From contig NZ_JACHNB010000001.1 in NCBI RefSeq assembly GCF_014205225.1, positions 6,553,501 to 6,617,500 of the forward strand: a DNA stretch of 64,000 nucleotides, in the 5' to 3' direction. Of the stretch, positions 60,806 to 64,000 are shown one piece after another; the stretch's first letter is position 1; each line of letters starts with the position of its first letter. The notes beneath the pieces were generated by a model that was given only the letters and a program-made list of their open reading frames with translations, searched no databases and was not told where the DNA came from. The position numbers and the translations under genes were made by a program. The DNA comes from Actinoplanes octamycinicus (GTDB taxonomy: Bacteria; Actinomycetota; Actinomycetes; Mycobacteriales; Micromonosporaceae).

Positions 60806-61618
60806 GTGAAGTATGTGTCCGTGTCCGTCGAGGGTGGCATCGCCCAGGTGCGGCTCAACCGCCCCGACAAGCTGAACGCCCTCGTCCTCGACACCCTGGA
60901 CGAGCTGATCGCGGTGGCCCGGCAGCTGCGCCGGGACCGCACCGTGCGCGCCGTGGTGATCGCCGGTGCGGGCCCGTCGTTCAGCGCCGGCCTGGACATC
61001 GCCGGCACGCTGAAGTCGCCCGGCCGGATCGTGCGCGCGTTCCTGCCGGCGCCGTGGCGCGGCACCAACAAGTTCCAGGAGGCCTGCTGGGCGTGGCGGC
61101 GCGTCCCGGTCCCGGTGATCGCCGCGGTGCACGGCCACTGCTACGGCGGCGGCATCCAGATCGCGCTCGCCGCCGACCTGCGCTTCGCCACCCCCGACTC
61201 GAAGTGGTCGGTCCTCGAAGGCAAGTGGGGGATCATCCCGGACATGACCGGCGTGCGCAGCCTCACCGAGGTGGTCGGCGTCGACGTGGCGAAGAAGCTC
61301 ACCATGACCGCCGAGCAGTTCAGCGGCGCCGAGGCCGCCCGGCTGGGCCTGGTCACCGAGCTCAGCGACGAGCCGATCAAGGCCGCCACCGCGTTCGCCG
61401 AGAGCCTGCTGGTCAAATCGCCGGACGCGCTGGCCGCCGCCAAGCGCCTGATCGACGGCGCGCTGACCAGCAGCGCCCGCCGCACCTTCGCCCGCGAGCG
61501 CTGGGAGCAGATCCGGCTGCTGCGCCTGCCGAACACCGGCATCCTGCGCCGCGCCGTGCTCAAGAAGGAGGCCCCGGCGTTCCGTCCGCGGGCCCGTAAG
61601 ATGCGCCTGTGGCCCTGA
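60806..61618 (+). CDS. Enoyl-CoA hydratase/isomerase (crotonase)
   Basis: 270 residues. CoA-binding and oxyanion-hole motifs are clear: AGAGPSFSAGLDI (about 51-63) and VHGHCYGGGIQIALAADLRFAT (about 106-127), then EGKWGIIPDMTGVRSLTEVVG, where Asp/Glu acids sit. It lies between fadH and padR in the same operon, so it probably acts in the same unsaturated acyl-CoA route. Overlaps padR by 10 nt. Confidence 0.87.
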   Translation: MKYVSVSVEGGIAQVRLNRPDKLNALVLDTLDELIAVARQLRRDRTVRAVVIAGAGPSFSAGLDIAGTLKSPGRIVRAFLPAPWRGTNKFQEACWAWRRVPVPVIAAVHGHCYGGGIQIALAADLRFATPDSKWSVLEGKWGIIPDMTGVRSLTEVVGVDVAKKLTMTAEQFSGAEAARLGLVTELSDEPIKAATAFAESLLVKSPDALAAAKRLIDGALTSSARRTFARERWEQIRLLRLPNTGILRRAVLKKEAPAFRPRARKMRLWP

Positions 61619-62166
61619 GGAACGCCCTGCTGGCAGCACTGATCGACCGCGAGTCCTCCGGCTACGACCTGGCCAAACGGTTCTCCGTGTCGGTGGCCAA
61701 CTTCTGGACCGCCACCCCGCAGCAGCTCTACCGCGAACTGGAGAAGATGGAGGCCGAGGGACTGCTCTCGGCCCGGATGGTCAAACAGGACCGCCGCCCG
61801 GACAAGCGATTGTTCTCGGTCACCGAGGCCGGCCGGGCGGCGCTGCACGCGTTCACCCGACAGGACCCGAAACCGACCACGGTCCGCGACGAGCTGCTGG
61901 TCCAGGTGGAGGCGCTCAGCCACGCCGACGTCGGCAGCGTCCGGGCCGCGATCGAGTCCCGGATCGAGCAGAGCCGGCAGCGGGTGGCCACCTACGAGGC
62001 GTCGCTCGCCGAGATCCTGGGCCCGCGCAGCCACGAGGAGTTCCTGGCCACCGGCAACCGGATCGGCCCCTACCTGACGCTGCAGCGTGGCATCAGCTTC
62101 GAGCGCGACAACATCGCCTGGGGCACCCTCGCCCTCGACATCCTGGCCCGCCGCTTCCCCAGCTGA
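61609..62166 (+). CDS. PadR-family regulator
   Basis: 185 residues from the GTG at 61609, inside the crotonase 3' end. Winged helix: LAALIDRESSGYDLAKRFSVSVANFWTATPQQLYRELEKMEAEGLLSARMVKQDRRPDKRLFSVTEAG, then a long Vir_C_2-type C-terminal helix pair (residues about 95-185). Last gene of the operon, so its level follows operon expression; the dyad at 58763-58780 is the expected target. Acyl-CoA or phenolic ligands are possible. Confidence 0.87.
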   Translation: MALRNALLAALIDRESSGYDLAKRFSVSVANFWTATPQQLYRELEKMEAEGLLSARMVKQDRRPDKRLFSVTEAGRAALHAFTRQDPKPTTVRDELLVQVEALSHADVGSVRAAIESRIEQSRQRVATYEASLAEILGPRSHEEFLATGNRIGPYLTLQRGISFERDNIAWGTLALDILARRFPS

Positions 62167-62272
62167 CCTTTCCCGGTCAAACCCGCTTTCCGGTACGCCC
62201 ACCGCACAGTCCCGTGCGCACCCGCGCGCGAGGACCCGCCGTGGCTCGGACCGCAGCGCGCCGCGCCGTGTC

Positions 62273-62327
62273 CGGCTGGCTCACACGGGTCCCTCAAGGG
62301 ACTTGAGGGACCCGTGTGAGCCAGCCG
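62273..62327. terminator. Perfect 26-bp inverted repeat with 3-nt loop
   Basis: Arms 62273-62298 and 62302-62327 are exact reverse complements around GGA. It stands 106 bp after the PadR stop and ahead of the M15 peptidase gene. It would fold into a very stable hairpin in either strand. A diverged relative lies at about 2180-2230, including GGCACCCGTGGGAGCCAGCC. The rest of 62167-62424 has a TTTCCGGTACGCC copy at 62187-62199 and no gene. Confidence 0.85.
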
Positions 62328-62424
62328 AGGACCGTGCGCGCCGGGATCTCTGAACCACGGGCGGGTTTTGCCGCACTGGCAGACTGGGCCGCGAGGCAGT
62401 TGGTGACCGACGGAGCGGGTGGAC

Positions 62425-63315
62425 ATGGCGAGAGCGATCGACAAGACGCGGCACGCCCGGCGGCTGGTGGTGGCTCTGCTCGCCTGCGGGGTCGCGGCGG
62501 GCTGCTCCGGTGATCCGTACGCGGTGGAGCCGTCCGCTGCCGCGCCGGTCACGTCGGTCACCGCGGGGCCCTCGTCCGCCGCGCCGGCCGCGACACCGTC
62601 GCGGGGCAGCGCGACTGCGGCGCCGGCCTGGCTCGGGACCCGGGAGCTGCGGGTCGGGGCGAACGGGTTCGCGGCGGCCCAGGACACGCCGCCGGAGCTG
62701 CGGCGGCGGTCGATCGTGACGACCGACGAGCTGCCGCCGCCGGCCGACGGGCGGTTCCACTCGACGGTCGAGGCGGTGCCGGCGAGCGTGCTGGCCCGCT
62801 CCTCGTGGAGTCCGGAGTGCCCGGTCAAGGCCACCGACCTGCGGTACGTGACGGTCAGCTTCCGCGGCTTCGACGGGCTCCCGCACACCGGGGAGCTGCT
62901 GGTCAACAAGACGGCGGCGACCGGCCTGACGAAGGTGTTCGGCCGGCTGTTCGCCGACGGCTACCCGATCGAGCGGATGCGGGTGACCAGCACCGCCGAG
63001 CTGAACGCGCCGCCGACCGGGGACGGGAACGGCACCGACGCGTACGCCTGCCGCCCGGTCCGCGGACGCACCTCCTGGTCGCAGCACTCCTACGGGCTGG
63101 CGGTGGACATCAACCCGTTCCAGAACCCCTACCACCGGGGCAAGGTGGTGCTGCCCGAACTGGCCACCTCCTACCTGGACCGGGACGACGTCCGGCCCGG
63201 CATGATCGAGCCGGACGGGCCGGTGGTGCGGGCGTTCGCGGCGATCGGCTGGAAGTGGGGTGGCGACTACCGGTCGCTCAAGGACTTCATGCACTTCTCC
63301 GCCACCGGCGGCTGA
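62425..63315 (+). CDS. M15-family D-alanyl-D-alanine carboxypeptidase-like lipoprotein
   Basis: 296 residues from the ATG at 62425. Lipobox VAAGC (Cys about 27), an Ala/Pro/Ser-rich linker to about residue 70, then an M15/VanY-type domain: SWSQHSYGLAVDINPFQNPYHRG with zinc His and Asp, and FMHFSATGG with the third His near the end; the catalytic Glu would lie between. Expected to trim or remodel peptidoglycan peptides at the outer face of the membrane. Its last 29 bp overlap the convergent phosphotransferase gene. Confidence 0.85.
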   Translation: MARAIDKTRHARRLVVALLACGVAAGCSGDPYAVEPSAAAPVTSVTAGPSSAAPAATPSRGSATAAPAWLGTRELRVGANGFAAAQDTPPELRRRSIVTTDELPPPADGRFHSTVEAVPASVLARSSWSPECPVKATDLRYVTVSFRGFDGLPHTGELLVNKTAATGLTKVFGRLFADGYPIERMRVTSTAELNAPPTGDGNGTDAYACRPVRGRTSWSQHSYGLAVDINPFQNPYHRGKVVLPELATSYLDRDDVRPGMIEPDGPVVRAFAAIGWKWGGDYRSLKDFMHFSATGG

Positions 63316-64000
63316 GCCACCGCAGCAGGTGCCGCCCCTGCTCGCGCTGCATCCGCCGCAGCCCGGGCACCTCGGGCAGGTGACCGTCCCGCCAGGCGCG
63401 CCCGGCCAGCCCGGCGAGGGCCACGTTCACCTGGTCGTCCGGGGCGTCCGCCCAGGCCGAGCGACGCAGCAGCTGCTCCGGGTCATGCCCGCACGCGGCC
63501 ACGTCCGGGGCGAGCCGGACCAGGTCCAGCCAGCCCGGCGCGGTCCACAGGTGGGTCCAGTCGACGATCCGGAGGCGGCCGCCGGGCTCCCTGATCACAT
63601 TGTCCCGGCGCAGGTCGCCGTGGTGCAGGGCGGCGCCGTCGCCCAGGACGTCCAGCCAGCGGCTCTCCAGCTCGGCGAGCACCGCGATCGGCACGTCGAC
63701 CGGCAGCGACCGCCCGCGCACATGGTCGACCCGGGTCGCGGCGGAGCCGCCCGGGTCGAACGGCCGCACGGTGGATCCGCCCCGACCCGGGGTGCCGGCC
63801 CGGTCCAGTGCCTGCCACGCGCCGAGCATCGGCAGGAACGCCTCCGCATAAGGTGACGTGCCGGCGATCGGGCAGGGCTCCATGACCTTGCGCATGCGGT
63901 CCACGACCGGGAGAAGTGCGGCGAGATCGGCGGCGGTCCACGAGGTCACCGCCGAGCCCTCGACGACCTCGTACGCCGCCACCCGCCACCCGCCGACGGC
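63287..64000 (-). CDS. Aminoglycoside phosphotransferase (APH)-family protein, 5' end outside window
   Basis: About 237 residues are visible; the frame is open to the window edge (GGWRVAAYEVVEGSAV), so the N-lobe with the nucleotide loop is missing. The catalytic loop is LHHGDLRRDNVIREPGGRLRIVDWTHLW: HxD with the downstream Asn, and DW in place of DFG. APH-fold kinases phosphorylate small molecules such as aminoglycosides, choline or homoserine; the substrate is not known. Confidence 0.85.
   Translation of the reverse strand, partial: AVGGWRVAAYEVVEGSAVTSWTAADLAALLPVVDRMRKVMEPCPIAGTSPYAEAFLPMLGAWQALDRAGTPGRGGSTVRPFDPGGSAATRVDHVRGRSLPVDVPIAVLAELESRWLDVLGDGAALHHGDLRRDNVIREPGGRLRIVDWTHLWTAPGWLDLVRLAPDVAACGHDPEQLLRRSAWADAPDDQVNVALAGLAGRAWRDGHLPEVPGLRRMQREQGRHLLRWLSRRWRRSA

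Noticed and set aside
58721..61639. Minus-strand open frame of 972 codons
   Set aside because: It spans the antisense of fadH and the crotonase gene; the translation is low-complexity Arg/Gly/His/Pro sequence, a shadow of strongly biased codons.
1..64000. tRNA, rRNA, CRISPR array, integrase attachment site
   Set aside because: No cloverleaf-like or rRNA-like sequence, no regularly spaced direct repeats with unique spacers and no intact integrase were seen. The tandem arrays found have no spacers.

Overview
The window is about 72% G+C chromosomal DNA whose genes show strong G/C third-position bias, frequent GTG/TTG starts and 1-4 nt stop/start overlaps. The families present fit an actinomycete, most probably of the Micromonosporaceae (Actinoplanes-like): LpqY-SugABC-type trehalose importer, tandem NarL-family kinases, STAS/anti-sigma proteins, secreted ricin-lectin proteins, a desferrioxamine-type cluster and a WXG100-like protein. 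The species assignment is inference. I saw no rRNA, tRNA or CRISPR array.

Layout. 1-4.2 kb: a MocR-type regulator (cut by the window start) divergent from an MFS exporter, then a VOC/ArsR/SRPBCC/monooxygenase operon behind a promoter that overlaps a 34-bp dyad. 4.2-8.5 kb: a four-gene carbohydrate ABC importer on the minus strand, closed by a hairpin shared with the preceding operon. 8.7-14.8 kb: small enzymes, two membrane proteins, two tandem-repeat tracts, the wreck of a stand-alone AICAR transformylase gene and a HEAT-repeat protein. 14.8-18.8 kb: three STAS/anti-sigma-type genes and two overlapping AraC regulators. 18.8-27.9 kb: SGNH hydrolase, von Willebrand A protein, a frameshifted M14 carboxypeptidase, a small alarmone synthetase, two small secreted proteins, a serine protease with a ricin domain, and a HAD phosphatase. 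28.0-33.7 kb: a 32-residue membrane peptide, a zinc-ribbon/beta-rich protein, two tandem sensor kinases with complementary defects, their response regulator, and a scar of a partly duplicated regulator. 34.2-41.5 kb: a four-gene hydroxamate siderophore operon with two unusual fusions (GNAT-NIS synthetase; penicillin acylase-GNAT) behind an iron box. 41.9-53.5 kb: FGGY kinase, LURP-one, SUKH, DinB, WXG100-like and STAS proteins, a PadR-controlled FtsX-type ABC exporter, an SMP-30-like lactonase, a PurO-like IMP cyclohydrolase and a CadD-like transporter. 53.5-55.8 kb: a graveyard of insertion-sequence, serine-recombinase and receiver-domain fragments around a secreted lectin. 55.8-64 kb: DUF1232 protein, sulfotransferase, a TetR remnant, a PadR-controlled dienoyl-CoA reductase/crotonase operon, an M15 peptidase lipoprotein and a phosphotransferase cut by the window end.

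The most notable points are the siderophore operon with its fused acylase-acyltransferase, the kinase pair in which one member lacks the phosphoacceptor histidine and the other lacks the ATP-binding motifs, the small-membrane-peptide/zinc-ribbon gene pair just upstream of it, the decayed AICAR transformylase together with an intact PurO-like cyclohydrolase 39 kb away, and a recurrent intergenic motif built on TTCCGGTACG.
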